A stretch of 14,514 bases of DNA from Allobrachymonas sp. (lineage in GTDB: Bacteria; Pseudomonadota; Gammaproteobacteria; Burkholderiales; Burkholderiaceae_C): the NCBI GenBank assembly GCA_012036375.1, contig JAAUOI010000039.1, forward strand, positions 1 through 14,514, in the 5' to 3' direction. A program made the position numbers and the translations under genes. This document shows positions 13,710 through 14,514 of the stretch, piece after piece. Position 1 is the first letter of the stretch, and each line of letters opens with the position of its first letter. Under the pieces are notes generated by a model. It did no database searches, was not told the origin of the DNA, and was given only the letters and a program-made list of their open reading frames with translations.

Positions 13710-14514
13710 TGTTTTTCCTCCGGCCAATACAAGCGCATGGGGTTACTCACGAGAAGTTTCTTTTGCAGCTCGGCGGTGCGAGCAATGTGTGGGATGAAAT
13801 CGACCAAAAAGGCCATCGTCGGGCATATGGTCTTTCAAATTCGGATGTGGCCAATCCGTGCCCCAAAGCACGCGGTCGGGGAAGGTTTCGACCACTTGCC
13901 GCGCAAAAGGAATCACGTCTTGGTAAGCGTTTTGCTCACCGTTCAAAGCTTTCGGGCCTTTGATGGAAAGGCGCTCGGGGCAGCTCACTTTGCTCCATAC
14001 GTTTTCATGTTGCTGCATAAACTTCATGAAGAGCGCGAACTCTTCGCCATCGACTGATTTATCCACATTCGGGCGACCCATGTGATCGACCACCACCGTG
14101 GTGGGCAGCGCGGTGAAAAATCCCATAGCTCGGGCAAATCCACCGCCTCAAAATAAATCACCACATGCCAGCCCAGCTCCTTGATGCGGCTGGCGATTTC
14201 TAGCAACTCATCTTTCGGCGTGAAATCCACGAGGCGCTTGACGAAATTGAAGCGCACACCGCGCACGCCAGTTTGATGCAAGGCTTGCAACTCGTTATCA
14301 GTAATGCTGCGCTTCACAGTCGCCACGCCACGCGCTTTTACCGCCAGATGCGATGCAAGCATCCACCATCGCGCGATTGTCAGCGCCATGGCAAGTGGCT
14401 TGCACGATCACATTGCGAGCAAAGCCGAGATGATCGCGTAATGCAAAAAGCTGCTGCTTGCTCGCATCGCAGGGCGTGTATTTGCGCTCGGGCGCATACG
14501 GGAATTCACTGCCC
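13706..14514 (-). CDS. pmdD: 2-pyrone-4,6-dicarboxylate hydrolase (partial, three apparent frameshifts)
   Basis: LigI/PmdD is an amidohydrolase-superfamily lactonase that opens PDC to 4-oxalomesaconate. The gene runs off the right edge, so the N-terminus with the HxH metal motif is missing. Visible in order are PYAPERKYTPCDASKQQLFA, LRDHLGFARNVIVQATCHGA, ARGVATVKRSITDNELQAL, GVRFNFVKRLVDFTPKDELL, GWHVVIYFEAVDLPELWDF, VVVDHMGRPNVDK, VLWGTDWPHPN (the late Asp motif) and MPDDGL, then IPHIARTAELQKKLLVSNP and MRLYWPEEKQ. The frame changes at 14336-14339 (one T too many), 14116-14120 (one A too few) and 13806-13810 (one A too many); each correction restores family sequence. The stop at 13708-13706 overlaps the pmdA GTG, so the two are translationally coupled. 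Confidence 0.9.

Noticed and set aside
13261..14514. pmdA and pmdD as true pseudogenes
   Set aside because: Each break is a one-base change in a homopolymer, downstream sequence remains fully family-like, and the partner genes are intact. Assembly error is the simpler explanation, though not proven.

Overview
The window most likely comes from a betaproteobacterium of the Burkholderiales, probably a Comamonadaceae member. This is inferred from three things: a protocatechuate 4,5-cleavage cluster in the order PDC hydrolase, dioxygenase alpha, dioxygenase beta, CHMS dehydrogenase (the pmdD-A-B-C order I recall from Comamonas); the overlapping aat-bpt pair; and a short dispersed intergenic repeat of a kind I recall from Comamonadaceae genomes. 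No tRNA, rRNA, CRISPR array or transposase gene was seen.

Layout. 1-4960 (minus): the 5' part of a very large two-partner-secretion (filamentous haemagglutinin-like) exoprotein, running off the left edge and broken into several reading frames. 4961-5178: its upstream region, with spaced direct repeats, a perfect dyad and a hairpin. 5179-6835 (minus): a hipB-hipA-type toxin-antitoxin pair. 6836-7075: an AT-rich divergent intergenic region. 7076-9405 (plus): aat, bpt (ATGA overlap) and an IclR-family regulator 9 bases further on. 9575-10063 (plus): a small membrane protein of unknown function. 10094-14514 (minus): an apparent operon transcribed pmdD (partial) - pmdA - pmdB - pmdC - aldo/keto reductase.

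The catabolic genes work together. PmdAB cleaves protocatechuate to 4-carboxy-2-hydroxymuconate-6-semialdehyde, PmdC oxidises its cyclic hemiacetal to 2-pyrone-4,6-dicarboxylate (PDC), and PmdD hydrolyses PDC to 4-oxalomesaconate. The aldo/keto reductase at the distal end has no assigned role.

Three observations stand out. (1) Five copies of a roughly 45-50 bp hairpin-rich repeat are scattered through the window; three begin at or just after a stop codon, and one lies inside the pmdB reading frame, where it appears to encode extra residues near the C-terminus. (2) The pmdA-pmdB gap holds a 239 bp, non-coding, nested inverted-repeat element with TA at both ends, resembling a MITE; it supplies the pmdA stop and the pmdB ribosome binding site. 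(3) Nine apparent frameshifts can each be explained by one base gained or lost in a homopolymer. All lie in the two outer regions (the adhesin, and pmdD/pmdA), none in the middle 8 kb. This pattern favours assembly or sequencing error near contig ends over true pseudogenes.
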